Source: CAYZWU01 sp964482235 (lineage in GTDB: Bacteria > Planctomycetota > B15-G4 > CAYZWU01). Taken from it: a stretch of 64,000 nucleotides of DNA. Made by a program: the position numbers and the translations under genes. The first letter of the stretch is position 1; the number at the start of each line of letters is the position of its first letter. Below are positions 44,318 to 53,707 of the stretch, piece after piece. The DNA lies in the NCBI GenBank assembly GCA_964482235.1, contig CAYZWU010000024.1:1-64000 (forward strand). The letters run 5' to 3'. The notes beneath the pieces are model-generated. The model was not told where the DNA came from. It was given only the letters and a program-made list of their open reading frames with translations, and did no database searches.

Positions 44318-47300
44318 TATGAATCCTTTCTTTCATTGTGCGGCGCTTCGAGCCGCGTGACGGGTTCCGAGTTCTCAGCAAACTCCCGTTCCATTTCCTC
44401 CGTGGCCCGGTCGGGACGAGCCGGCACGGAAGCCAGACGCTCGGCCGCCCGCCCGGCGAAGGTGCTGAACAGCGCCGGCCGCACGAGGAAGTCGAGCAGC
44501 GTGCTCGACACGAGGCCGCCGATGATCACCGTGGCCACGGGGTAGAGGATTTCGCGCCCCGGCTGGTTCGCCGCCAGGGCGAGAGGGATCAGGGCGATCC
44601 CGGAGGTCAACGCCGTCATCATCACCGGCACCATCCGCTCCTGCCCGGCGCGGATGATCATGGCCGGGCTGAAGGGCTCGTTCTCCTCGCGCATCAGATG
44701 CAGGTAGTGGTCGATGAGGAGAATCCCGTTGCGCGACGCGATCCCGCTCAGCGAGATCAACCCCACCAGTGTGGCAACGGAAACGGGCTGCCCCGTCGCC
44801 ACGACGAAGATCACGGCGCCGATGAAAGCCATGGGAATGCTCACCAGGACCTGGAGGCAGAGGTTGATCGACCCGAAGTGCAGGTAGAGAACGAGGAACA
44901 TGATTACAAGCGACACGATGCTGAAGAGCATGATCATGCGGCTCGCCTCCTGCTGCGCCTCGTACTGCCCGCCGATGCGGATCGAGTAGCCCGGCCGGCT
45001 GGCGAGCTTCTCGCGGATCGGTTCGAGCGCCCTCTCCACGTCGGCCACCACCTCGCCGAGAGACCGCCCTTCCACGTTGTGCTGCACCGAGATCCGGCGG
45101 ACCACGTTCTCCCTGTTGATGTTGTTAGGCGTCTTGGCGAGGCTCACGTCGGCCACGTCGCCGAGCCTCAAGTGAACACCCTTCGCCGTGTGGAGATAGA
45201 GGTTCCGGATGCTCTCCAGGCTGTTCCTGTCGCTCTCCTCGAGCCGGATGATCATGGGGAAGACGAAGGAGCCCTTCTGCATCACCGAGAGCTTCTCCCC
45301 CTCGAGGGCCAGCTCCACCGTCTCGGCCACGTCGTCCACCGTGAGCCCGAACCGCGCGAGCCGATCGCGCCGCGGCTTCACGTTGACGTGGTCCACCAGC
45401 ACCTGCGGCTCAGTGAAGAGATCGACCACGCCGGGGACGGGCCGCACCGCGTCCTCCACATCGCGCGCCAGGCGGCGAAGCACGTCGAGGTCGTCGCCGA
45501 AGACCTTGATCGCCACCTGGGCCTTCACGCCCGAGAGCATGTGGCTGAGAAGGTGGGCCAGCGGCTGCCCCACCTCGGTGATCACGCCGGGAAACTCCCT
45601 GGCCAGCAGCTCGCGGATCTCGGTGATCGTCTCCTCGCGCGTCCGGCCCGATTCGGGATCGAAGTTCACCACCGCGTGGGTGAAATTCACTCCGTGGACG
45701 TGCTCATCCCCTTCGGCGCGTCCCGTTCGGCGACCCACGTGGAGCACGCCGTCCACCTCCATCAGAAGCTTGCCGAGCCGGCTCCCGAACCGGTCAGACG
45801 TCTCGAGGCTCGTCTCGGGCGGAAGGAAGAGGTTGATCTGGGCGACCCCCTCGTTGAAGGGGGGCAGGAACTGCGTCCCCTGCACGGAAAGAAGGAAGAG
45901 GCAGCCCGTCACGGCGGCAAGGAGCAGACCGAGCACCACGTGGGGGCTCGATATGCTGAAGCGGATCATCCCGCCGACAACGCTCTTCAGGCGTGAAACG
46001 AGCCAGGTGTCCCTGCGCTCGGCCAGCTTCCCGCTTCGCGTGAGAAGGAAGTAGCAGAGAACGGGCGTCACGGTGATGGAAACGAGAAGCGAGGCCAGCA
46101 CGCTGGTGATGTAGGCCACGCCGATCGGCGTGAAGAGGCGCCCTTCCATCCCCGACAGGAAGAAGAGCGGGATGTAGACCACGATCACCAGCAGGGTGCC
46201 GATGAGAATGGGGCGCCGCACCTCGCTCGAGGCGCGGAACACGGTGAGAAGGGCGGCAAGGGGCCGCGACCGTTTCGCGTTCTCCCGGAGGCGCCGGTAG
46301 ACGTTCTCCACGTCCACGATGGCGTCGTCCACCAGGATCCCGATCGCCACGGCCAGCCCGCCCAGGGTCATGGTGTTGATCGACAGGCCGAAGGCGGCGA
46401 AGACGATGGCCGTGATCGCGATGGAGATTGGGATGGTCATCACGGTGATCAGGGTGGTGCGGATGTTGAAGAGAAAGAGAAGGAGGATGATCAGCACGAG
46501 AATGGAGCCGATCCAGACCGCCTCGAACACGTTCTCGATGGCCCGGTGGATGAAGTCCGCCTGCTGGAAGATGTCGCTCACGATCTCGATGTCCTCCGGC
46601 AGGCCGAGCCGGATCGCATCGAGCTCCCTGTCGATCGCCTCGGTGAGCTCGACGGTGTCCACATCGGGCTGCTTGAACACGGCCAGAATGACACCCGGCT
46701 CGCCGTTGATCCCCGCCTCGCCGGTGCGGATCGCCGCCGGCCCGAACTCCACGCGGGCCACGTCGCGGAGGCGGACGGGGCGCAGAGGATCGGGCTTGAC
46801 CACGGCGTCGGCCAGCTCATCCCTCTCGACGAGCAGGCCGGTCACCGTGATCAGCGGCGCCTTGTGCCCGATCTCCAGGAAGCCGCCCGACACGTTGAGG
46901 TTCGACTCCTTGATCGCCTCGGCAACCTCCTCGAGGGTGACCTCGAAGGAGCGCAGCTTCTCCGCGTCGACGATCGCCTGGAGCTGACGCGGCGATCCTC
47001 CGGCCGCCACCACCTTCGCCACTCCGGGGATCGACATAAGCCTGTACTTGATCTGGTAGTCCGAGAGGCTCCTGATCTCGTCGGGGTGGGTCGATCCGCT
47101 CCGGGATCGCACGCCGATCAGCTGGATCTGCCCCATGATGCTGGTGATGGGAGCCATCCGGGGATCTACGTCCGGTGGAAGCTTGGACCTGGCCAGCTGC
47201 AGCTTCTCCTGGACGATCTGGCGGTTGCGGTAGATGTCCGTTCCCCAGTCGAACTCCACGAAGATCATGGAGAGCCCCATCCCCGACGCCGAGCGCACGC

Positions 47301-47541
47301 GCACCACGTCGGTGGCGCCGTTGAGCACGAGCTCCAGGGGGAAGGTGACGAGGCGCTCGATGTCCTCGGGCGTCATGGAGTGCGACTCGGCCAGGACGGT
47401 GACGATGGGGCGGTTGAGGTCGGGCAGCACGTCGATCGGCATCCGGTTGGCCTGCCACGCCCCGAGGGCGGCCACCACGAGGGTTGCCGCCACTATGGTG
47501 ATCCTGTTCTGCAAGGCGAAGGCGATGATTCTGTTCAGCAT
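44317..47541 (-). CDS. CusA/CzcA-family heavy-metal efflux RND transporter
   Basis: 1074 residues, usual size for the family. Two sets of inner-membrane helices and periplasmic loops. MPIDVLPDLNRPIVTVLAES and LERLVTFPLE-like text near the N-terminus are typical. The proton-relay segment in helix 4 is GILVDDAIVDVENVYRRLRE, which is neither the classic CzcA nor CusA form, so the metal ion cannot be assigned (copper, silver, zinc, cobalt or nickel). It works with the outer-membrane factor and adaptors encoded on either side. Confidence 0.93.
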   Translation of the reverse strand: MLNRIIAFALQNRITIVAATLVVAALGAWQANRMPIDVLPDLNRPIVTVLAESHSMTPEDIERLVTFPLELVLNGATDVVRVRSASGMGLSMIFVEFDWGTDIYRNRQIVQEKLQLARSKLPPDVDPRMAPITSIMGQIQLIGVRSRSGSTHPDEIRSLSDYQIKYRLMSIPGVAKVVAAGGSPRQLQAIVDAEKLRSFEVTLEEVAEAIKESNLNVSGGFLEIGHKAPLITVTGLLVERDELADAVVKPDPLRPVRLRDVARVEFGPAAIRTGEAGINGEPGVILAVFKQPDVDTVELTEAIDRELDAIRLGLPEDIEIVSDIFQQADFIHRAIENVFEAVWIGSILVLIILLLFLFNIRTTLITVMTIPISIAITAIVFAAFGLSINTMTLGGLAVAIGILVDDAIVDVENVYRRLRENAKRSRPLAALLTVFRASSEVRRPILIGTLLVIVVYIPLFFLSGMEGRLFTPIGVAYITSVLASLLVSITVTPVLCYFLLTRSGKLAERRDTWLVSRLKSVVGGMIRFSISSPHVVLGLLLAAVTGCLFLLSVQGTQFLPPFNEGVAQINLFLPPETSLETSDRFGSRLGKLLMEVDGVLHVGRRTGRAEGDEHVHGVNFTHAVVNFDPESGRTREETITEIRELLAREFPGVITEVGQPLAHLLSHMLSGVKAQVAIKVFGDDLDVLRRLARDVEDAVRPVPGVVDLFTEPQVLVDHVNVKPRRDRLARFGLTVDDVAETVELALEGEKLSVMQKGSFVFPMIIRLEESDRNSLESIRNLYLHTAKGVHLRLGDVADVSLAKTPNNINRENVVRRISVQHNVEGRSLGEVVADVERALEPIREKLASRPGYSIRIGGQYEAQQEASRMIMLFSIVSLVIMFLVLYLHFGSINLCLQVLVSIPMAFIGAVIFVVATGQPVSVATLVGLISLSGIASRNGILLIDHYLHLMREENEPFSPAMIIRAGQERMVPVMMTALTSGIALIPLALAANQPGREILYPVATVIIGGLVSSTLLDFLVRPALFSTFAGRAAERLASVPARPDRATEEMEREFAENSEPVTRLEAPHNERKDS

Positions 47542-47554
47542 CGTTTATATCCTG

Positions 47555-49195
47555 TCAATGAGCGTGGCCGTGACCTCCCGTGGGATCGCTGCCGCCGCTA
47601 TCGAGAGCCAGGCTGAGAGCCAGGGCGCCGTGGGTCACGATCGGATTGCCGGGAAAGATGTCCGATGACGCTGGGAGCACCACGACCTCGTGATCGTGGT
47701 AGAGGATCTCCACGGGGATCTTCCGGAAGCTGTCGCCGCTCTTGAGGAACAGAACCTTGTCCGGTCCGTCGTCGACCACCGCGTTGCCAGGAAAGACGTA
47801 GACCTTGTCGTATTGAAGCGTGGGAACGAGCAGCTCGTATCTCTGTCCTTCCCTGAGGCTCCAGGTCCGGAAGGTCCGTCCCGACCCGTCCTCGCTCGAG
47901 AAGAGCGGCGTGTTGTCGAAGGTGACGTAGGCCGCTGTCCCGCTCTCCGTCTCGGAGTGGAAGACCCGCCTGATCGCCAGGCCCGACAGGATCGGCGAGG
48001 CGTCGGGGATGATCGGTCTCGCGTCCATCGTCACTTTGGCCTGCATCGCGTCCAGGACGGTCTTCGTCTCGCCCTGGGTCGGCTCGGCGCGAAGATGGAG
48101 GCAGCGGGGGTTGTCGAGGCAGAGCAGCTCCTCTCCCTCTTCCACCCACTGGCCCGGCCGGACCAGGATCTCCCTCACGTCCCAGTCTGCCGCCGTCTCG
48201 GGAGCCCGGATCCGCATCACCGGATCGAGCGCGCCGAGCTCGTGCAGCTCGCGGATGTTCGCCAGGGAGTGACCCCTCTGCAGAAGGCCGCCGATCTCGA
48301 GAAAGCGCAGGCCCGCCTTCTCGTCCGAGGCGAGCCATTCCTGGAGGGAGCGGTCGGCCAGGTCGCCGGCCGTCAGCTCGGCAATCGTGGCGACGGCCCA
48401 GCACGACTTGCGGACCTTTTCGGGAAGCGCGGCGTGGATCTCGCGGGCCAGGGGGGACCAGAAGCCGTTGTGCTGGAGCGCGCCGAGCCAGACCTCGCTG
48501 TCCACGGGGGGAACGTTGCCGTGCGCGACCTCGCGCATCTGATCGACATCGAGGCCGTGCCTTTCGAGCTCGTGCTCCACGATGGAGAGCTCCCGCTCCG
48601 CCTTTATCAGTTCGTACCGGAGCTGGATGATCTCCTTCTGCGGCAGGATCGGGATCGTCTCCTCGCTGCCGGAGAACTCGTCGAGACGCTTCAGCTCGCT
48701 CTTCAGGATCTCCACCGACATGGTGGCCCGCTGGAGGCTGGCCAGGGTCTCGTGGAGGTTCTCGCTCACCGGCTTGAGCACATCGCCCGTCAGCTCGAGG
48801 GTGGCTCGCGGCAAGGGCGCGCGGACCAGGGTGACGAGGATCTCGCCGCTCTCGACCATGGCGCCGAAGGCCGTCTCCACGCTCCGAACCCGGCCGGCTG
48901 AAGGAGCGTAGACGCCCTGCCTGGCACCGGGCGAGGGAGCCACGATGGCTGAGACGGAGTGATGGCGGCTGTATGAGGTGAGCTTGGCCGGAGCGACCCT
49001 CACCCCCATGTTCTTCAGCGTCGTTTCCGAAAGGGCAGGCGCGTGGGCGCCGGCGGAGGTGTCCGCGGCATCCTGTGGCGCGGCCCCGTGATCGCTGCCG
49101 CCTCCCGTGTGGGAGGCGCCGTACCAGCCGCAGACGAGGCCGATGGCCGTGAACAGGACGCTCAGTATCAGAAAAAGGACAACCTTTGTTTTCAT
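47555..49195 (-). CDS. Periplasmic adaptor (membrane fusion) subunit of the RND pump
   Basis: 546 residues, N-terminal anchor (VVLFLILSVLFTAIGLVCGW). Lipoyl and barrel text: GVYAPSAGRVRSVETAFGAM and later IVAPSPG; long helical region (~160-250); second half-lipoyl REILVRPGQWVEEGEELLCL; C-terminal barrel and GNAVVDDGPDKVLFLKSG. The tail GGHGHAH is His-rich. It links pump and outer-membrane channel and may pass metal on. It is longer than a usual adaptor (~400 residues) because of an inserted helical domain (~225-320). It overlaps the upstream gene by 4 bp (ATGA). Confidence 0.88.
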   Translation of the reverse strand: MKTKVVLFLILSVLFTAIGLVCGWYGASHTGGGSDHGAAPQDAADTSAGAHAPALSETTLKNMGVRVAPAKLTSYSRHHSVSAIVAPSPGARQGVYAPSAGRVRSVETAFGAMVESGEILVTLVRAPLPRATLELTGDVLKPVSENLHETLASLQRATMSVEILKSELKRLDEFSGSEETIPILPQKEIIQLRYELIKAERELSIVEHELERHGLDVDQMREVAHGNVPPVDSEVWLGALQHNGFWSPLAREIHAALPEKVRKSCWAVATIAELTAGDLADRSLQEWLASDEKAGLRFLEIGGLLQRGHSLANIRELHELGALDPVMRIRAPETAADWDVREILVRPGQWVEEGEELLCLDNPRCLHLRAEPTQGETKTVLDAMQAKVTMDARPIIPDASPILSGLAIRRVFHSETESGTAAYVTFDNTPLFSSEDGSGRTFRTWSLREGQRYELLVPTLQYDKVYVFPGNAVVDDGPDKVLFLKSGDSFRKIPVEILYHDHEVVVLPASSDIFPGNPIVTHGALALSLALDSGGSDPTGGHGHAH

Positions 49196-50589
49196 TGCTC
49201 CCTCCCCTCCCGGATTTCATCCGGAGGATCGATTCCTTCCGCCTCCCCGGGGAAGAGGGCGAGCGGGGTTCCCATTGTTCTTTCCATGTTGCAGAGCGTC
49301 ATCCGGATCTCCTTCTCGCTCTCTAGGACGTCGATCAGGGCGGCGCGCAGGGTGCGCTCCACCTCGAGGTACTTGAGCGAATCGATGGCGCCGGCCCTGA
49401 TCGATCGGAGCGCCAAGTCGAGGTTGCGCTGCGATGTGGGCAGGATCGTGTCGCGGAGGAAGCCGTGCTTCTCCATCGCGATGGCGTGCTGCCTGAACAG
49501 CGCCTCCAGGTCGGCCAGCGCCCTGTTCAGCGCGGCTTCGTAGGCCGCGCGGATCTTCTCCCGTTCCTGCTCGGCAAACACGATCGCCTGCCGGTTCCGG
49601 TCGAACAGGGGGAGGGCGATGCCGAGGGTGAGCCCCCAGACCCTGCGGGTTTCGCCGGGATCGCCCTCGTAGGAGGCGCCGATCTCCAGGTCGGGGTACT
49701 GCTTCTCTATCTCCAGGCGGAGCTGTCTCTCGGCCACCTCGTAGTTGGCGCGGAGCTCCGCGAGGCCTGTGTGGTTGGCAACAAGGATCTCCTTGGCCTC
49801 AACGAGGCCGGGGATCGGCGAATCGAGGGGCGGCAGCGCGTCGCAGAGGAACTTGGCGAAATGCCGGGAGTGGATGCCGATGAGCCGCGAGAGGCATCCC
49901 TCGATCGCCACCTGCCGCGATCTCGTTTCCAGGATCGCCGCCTCCCTTCCCGCGGTCTCCAGCTCCATCAGGCCGAGGTCGAGGCCCGAGGCGGTGCCCG
50001 CCTTGACCAGCTTCTGCAGGAGGTCGAGGGATCGGCGCGTCGACTCCTTGATCTCCTTTTCGATATCCAGACGGCGGTTCAGCAGGACCCACTCGATGTA
50101 GAGGCCGCGCAGCTCGATGTACTGCCTGCGGTGCTTTGCCGCGAACCGGACCCTCGCCGCCTCGGCTTCCGCCGCGTTCACGTCGTCCTGGAAGGAGAGC
50201 CTCCGGCTCAAGGGGATGGCGAATCCGAACTCCACGAGAGGCTTGAACCGGTGCGACGATCCGCCGTCGCCGAGATTCGATCCCACGAGGGGCCCGGCGG
50301 CCAGGGAGGGATTGGGGAGAGGTGTCTTCAGGTCGGCGACGGCGCGCGACTGCCGGTATTCGGCCCGCACCTCCAGAAGAGCGGGGCTCTTCCGGCTCAT
50401 CCAGGCCGCTGCATCGGGAAAGCCGTGGCCGGGCTCCGGTTGCTCCTCCCTGTCGGCGAGGAGGAGATCGCGGGATTGTTCGACCTCCTTCAGGATCTCC
50501 GTCGAGTCGAGCGGCCTGGCCTCGTAGGTCCGGCATCCGGCCAGAAGGAGAGCCGATAGGAACAGAAGTGCTATTCGGTCTAGAACCAT
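49192..50589 (-). CDS. TolC/CusC-type outer-membrane factor
   Basis: 465 residues, lipobox LLLAGC (C19). Two OEP repeats with long helices: EAEAARVRFAAKHRRQYIEL and FAEQEREKIRAAYEAALNRA, and the LFDRNRQAIVFAEQ text near the start of the second repeat. It forms the outer-membrane channel of the metal pump. ATG follows a GGGGG stretch. Confidence 0.9.
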   Translation of the reverse strand: MVLDRIALLFLSALLLAGCRTYEARPLDSTEILKEVEQSRDLLLADREEQPEPGHGFPDAAAWMSRKSPALLEVRAEYRQSRAVADLKTPLPNPSLAAGPLVGSNLGDGGSSHRFKPLVEFGFAIPLSRRLSFQDDVNAAEAEAARVRFAAKHRRQYIELRGLYIEWVLLNRRLDIEKEIKESTRRSLDLLQKLVKAGTASGLDLGLMELETAGREAAILETRSRQVAIEGCLSRLIGIHSRHFAKFLCDALPPLDSPIPGLVEAKEILVANHTGLAELRANYEVAERQLRLEIEKQYPDLEIGASYEGDPGETRRVWGLTLGIALPLFDRNRQAIVFAEQEREKIRAAYEAALNRALADLEALFRQHAIAMEKHGFLRDTILPTSQRNLDLALRSIRAGAIDSLKYLEVERTLRAALIDVLESEKEIRMTLCNMERTMGTPLALFPGEAEGIDPPDEIREGREQ

Positions 50590-50692
50590 TCATACCCCCA
50601 TGATCGCATGTTCGGGAAAGGCTCTGATCCATGCCAAACCTGAGAATCAGGGAGCGCAGGGATCAAGCCGGGAGCAGGGATCGGAGTATGGC

Positions 50693-51136
50693 CTAGATCA
50701 GAAGCTGGGAGTGCAGGATGAAGGTTGGTATGCCGGCCGCGGGCGGACTCGAGCTGCCTTGCCGCTGGAGGAGAAGACTGCGACCTGGCGGCCCGGTCTG
50801 TTCTCCCGTTGCCGGGAAGGGATCGGCGCCTGTTTCGAAAACGGAAGAGGCTTTCTTCTTCAGCGAGCCATTTCCTTCCGCAGGCTCCGCATCGATGCAG
50901 AGGAGCGCCAGGGAGGAAACGCAGCAATGGATGTCGACAGGGCCGTGCTCCTCGTCGCAGCCGTGGTGCCCGACTGGAACGCAGCCACCGTTCTCGCAGC
51001 AGCTGTCGCCTTCGTCATGGCCGGGCGTGAGCTCGTGGATTATCTGCGTCAACAGGCAGGGAGAGCAGATCCGGCCGTATCCGGTGAGGCAGAATCCCAG
51101 GAAGGGGAGGCACAGAATCACGCAGACGATCTTCAT
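50693..51136 (-). CDS. Small Cys/His-rich exported protein heading the metal-efflux operon
   Basis: 147 residues, hydrophobic N-terminus (MKIVCVILCLPFLGFCLTGY). Clusters: CSPCLLTQIIHELTPGHDEG, CCENGGCVPVGHHGC and HCCVSSLALLC. This resembles DUF2946-type or other small metal-binding proteins near copper-export genes, but I cannot name it. It lies 103 bp upstream of the outer-membrane factor and may bind or report metal. No Shine-Dalgarno is seen. A TTGCAT-16-TATTCT promoter-like pair on the minus strand ends only six bases before the ATG, which would imply a leaderless message. Confidence 0.6.
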   Translation of the reverse strand: MKIVCVILCLPFLGFCLTGYGRICSPCLLTQIIHELTPGHDEGDSCCENGGCVPVGHHGCDEEHGPVDIHCCVSSLALLCIDAEPAEGNGSLKKKASSVFETGADPFPATGEQTGPPGRSLLLQRQGSSSPPAAGIPTFILHSQLLI

Positions 51137-51182
51137 GCAATAAGAATAGTCAATGATTTCAAGAATGCAAGGCCCTGTAAAG

Positions 51183-51220
51183 CGTTCTCCCCCAGGGTGA
51201 TGGGCGCCTGGGGGAGAACG
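51183..51220 (-). terminator. 14-bp hairpin downstream of the propeller gene
   Basis: Arms CGTTCTCCCCCAGG (51183-51196) and CCTGGGGGAGAACG (51207-51220), 10-base loop, 41 bp past the stop of the propeller gene. Only a short T-run (CTTTA) follows on the minus strand. Confidence 0.7.
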
Positions 51221-51260
51221 GATGGAGCATCGACGCCAGTGAAAAACCAGGGCTGATCCA

Positions 51261-52355
51261 TTATTTCTGCCTGAGAATCTTGATCTTGTAGAGCCCGCCG
51301 GAGCTGGGATCGCCGCTGTGGGCCGCAGCCAGGAGCCAGCCCGGCCGCTCCGGATTGATTGCCAGATCGATGACCGTCAGGTGATCGAGGCCCGTGTCGT
51401 TCAAGGCCTGCCAGGTGGCGCCCCTGTCGAGGGAGTAGTAGACGCCTTCATCCTGAACGCCGGCGAACATCACGTCCGCGTTGGATGGGTGGTGGATGAT
51501 CGCGTGGATCGTCGTCCCGGGAAGGCCGGTGCCGTAGAGGAACCAGACCGGCTTGCGGCTCTTGGCTTCAGGCTTCACGTAGATGTCCGGTCCCGACGCG
51601 GCGAGGACGCGGTCCGGGATCTCCGGGTCGGCGAGCACGGGAAGCGCCGGTCCGGGCAGGCCGCCTCCGTAGGAGTAGGCGCTCTGTCCCATGTCGGGGC
51701 TCACGTAGATGTAATGGAGCCCGGAGCCCATGTAGAGCTTCGCCGGAACGGACTGGTCGAATGAAAGGTTGAAAAGACCAGACCCGTAGTGGATCACCAG
51801 CTCCGTGTCCCAGGTCATGGTGCTCCAATCGTAGCGGAAGAGGCTTCCGAAAAACTCGGTGGCAAAGGCGTACGACCCGTCGGGCGAGTTGACCACCATC
51901 TTCGAGCTGGTGGGCATGGTGTATCCGCTGTGCCGCTGCCAGCTCGCGCCTCCGTTCGTGGAGTAGTACGAACCGGACATGGTGACGGCCAGCCCTTCCT
52001 GCGCGTTGGAAGGATTGAAGATCACGTCAGTGATCCAGAAACTCGGGATGGTGTTGTCGATGAAGAAGTCGTTGTACTCCCGGCTCCAGGTATTGCCGTG
52101 GTCGCCGCTGTCCAGGAGCCCCTCGGTAACGGTGCCCAGCAGGATGCGGTCCGGGCTGCCGGGCTGGAAGGAGATCTGCATCGGCGAGGTGTTCTGCAGC
52201 CAGACGGGGGAGATGTCCGTCCAGCCTTTCTCCTGCCCCAGGGTGTCGCCGGCCGCTCCGCCGAGGGAGGGATTCACGCCCTGCGCCTGAGTTACAGCGC
52301 CACAAAGAATTATCATGAAAAGGGTTACGAGGAAGATTCGGGGTGAATGTTGCAT
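51261..52355 (-). CDS. Exported sortilin/BNR-type beta-propeller protein
   Basis: 364 residues. The ATG at 52355 follows GGAG; an upstream in-frame ATG is rejected. Signal peptide (MQHSPRIFLVTLFMIILCGA). Asp-box-like blades: LLDSGDHGNTWSREYND, YYSTNGGASWQRHSG and YYSLDRGATWQAL. The fold is that of Vps10p/photosystem-assembly/sialidase-repeat propellers. No sialidase catalytic residues are evident. It is probably a surface or periplasmic binding protein. Confidence 0.8.
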   Translation of the reverse strand: MQHSPRIFLVTLFMIILCGAVTQAQGVNPSLGGAAGDTLGQEKGWTDISPVWLQNTSPMQISFQPGSPDRILLGTVTEGLLDSGDHGNTWSREYNDFFIDNTIPSFWITDVIFNPSNAQEGLAVTMSGSYYSTNGGASWQRHSGYTMPTSSKMVVNSPDGSYAFATEFFGSLFRYDWSTMTWDTELVIHYGSGLFNLSFDQSVPAKLYMGSGLHYIYVSPDMGQSAYSYGGGLPGPALPVLADPEIPDRVLAASGPDIYVKPEAKSRKPVWFLYGTGLPGTTIHAIIHHPSNADVMFAGVQDEGVYYSLDRGATWQALNDTGLDHLTVIDLAINPERPGWLLAAAHSGDPSSGGLYKIKILRQK

Positions 52356-52458
52356 TGTCGTACTCCGGTCTAAAGCGTAAGAGGATTTATTCTCGGTGCC
52401 GTTCACCGGAGCATTCGTTTTTTCGCTGCTTGTTCCCTCATCATTGAGCAGGAATTCT

Positions 52459-53589
52459 TTATTTTTGAGCCGGGTATTGGTCATCATCGGAATCGACCAG
52501 TCGGTAACTCGTACTTCTTCCGCCGCCCACGTTCTTGATCAGAAGTCCGCGGTCCATGAGCTCGCGGATGTCGCGCAATGCCGTGTCCGTCGAGCATTTG
52601 GCAAGCTTGGCGTACTTGGACGAGTTGAGATGACCCTTCCAGTCGTCGAGCATCCGGTTGATGACCTTTCGCTGACGTTCGTTGACAGGCTTGGTGTTGA
52701 TGAACTGCCAGATCCGTGCCTTTCTGAGCACCGAGTCGAGCATTGTGCCGGCGGCCTCGATCGCGCGGTCTAGACATCCCAGAAACCATTCCAGCCATGA
52801 CGTGATGTCAAGGGAGGCTCGCTGGGCGGATTCGAGCTGAGCGTAGTATTCTTTCCGCTCCGCCTCGATACGCGATGACATGCTGTAGAAGCGCTCTTTT
52901 GCTCCATCCGCCCGGGAAAGCGCCATGTCGGCAATCGCCCGCGCGATCCGTCCGTTGCCGTCCGAGAACGGATGGATCGTGACGAACCACAGGTGCGCCA
53001 CGGCGGCCTTGAGAACAGGATCGATTTCTGCAGGCCCGTTGAACCAGTCGAGGAACCGGTCCATCTCATCTTCGAGCCGCTCTGCAGCCGGCGCCTGGAA
53101 ATGTACCCGTTCCTTCCCCATGGGACCGGAGACGACCTGCATCGCGCCGCCTTTGTCGTCGCGCCATGCACCGACTGTAATCTTGAACATGCCGCTTCTG
53201 CCCGTTGGAAAGAGTGCCGCATGCCAGTCGAGGAGCCGCTCGGCTGTCAGGGGCTTGTCGAAGTTTCGTGTGGCGTCGAGCATCATCTCCACGATGCCTT
53301 CGACTTCCCGCCCTGGTTTGGGAAGGCCGGCGGCATCGAGACCAAGCCTGCGCGCAAGCGATGAGCGGACCTCGTCGGCATCGAGGTTTTCTCCCTCGAT
53401 GGCTGACGACTTCACGACGTCATTGGTCAGTGAGGTCAGGTTCGCCTCGGTGCGCAGATCGAAGCCCATGGCCTCCATCTTTCCGAGGTGTCTGCCCTGC
53501 TTGTGGCGTACCTCGGCCAGAGCCTTGGTCAAGACCTGCGTATCCCAGGTGAATTCCGGCCATCCCTCTCGCTCGTGAATATAGGGCAT
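52459..53589 (-). CDS. Fic/DOC family protein (AMPylator) with intact inhibitory motif
   Basis: 376 residues. The N-terminal DUF4172-like segment YIHEREGWPEFTWD is followed by KSSAIEGE, the class II inhibitory motif (S61-x-x-x-E65-G66). The Fic core is HPFSDGNGRIAR (206-217), complete for AMP transfer. The C-terminus has a winged-helix region with SSKYAKLAKCSTDTALRDIR, so it may bind DNA, perhaps its own promoter. This very conserved family is widely transferred between bacteria. It modifies hydroxyl side chains of target proteins. The target is unknown. Confidence 0.93.
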   Translation of the reverse strand: MPYIHEREGWPEFTWDTQVLTKALAEVRHKQGRHLGKMEAMGFDLRTEANLTSLTNDVVKSSAIEGENLDADEVRSSLARRLGLDAAGLPKPGREVEGIVEMMLDATRNFDKPLTAERLLDWHAALFPTGRSGMFKITVGAWRDDKGGAMQVVSGPMGKERVHFQAPAAERLEDEMDRFLDWFNGPAEIDPVLKAAVAHLWFVTIHPFSDGNGRIARAIADMALSRADGAKERFYSMSSRIEAERKEYYAQLESAQRASLDITSWLEWFLGCLDRAIEAAGTMLDSVLRKARIWQFINTKPVNERQRKVINRMLDDWKGHLNSSKYAKLAKCSTDTALRDIRELMDRGLLIKNVGGGRSTSYRLVDSDDDQYPAQK

Positions 53590-53601
53590 ATTTATCGCAT
53601 C

Positions 53602-53640
53602 CTTTGCGGTGATAATATCCAGAATTCCCCGCAAAGTCAA
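53602..53640 (-). promoter_or_regulatory. Promoter and operator-like palindrome for the fic gene
   Basis: On the minus strand TTGACT (53640-53635) and TATTAT (53617-53612) are 17 bp apart, each one mismatch from the sigma70 consensus. An 8-bp inverted repeat, CTTTGCGG (53602-53609) and CCGCAAAG (53629-53636), spans the -10. This is compatible with autorepression by the winged-helix end of Fic. Confidence 0.65.
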
Positions 53641-53707
53641 TTATTCACCGTAGATATTGCGGCGAATATATCAGTGGCGCCTCGTGGAGCTGAGACGGCG
53701 GTATCAA

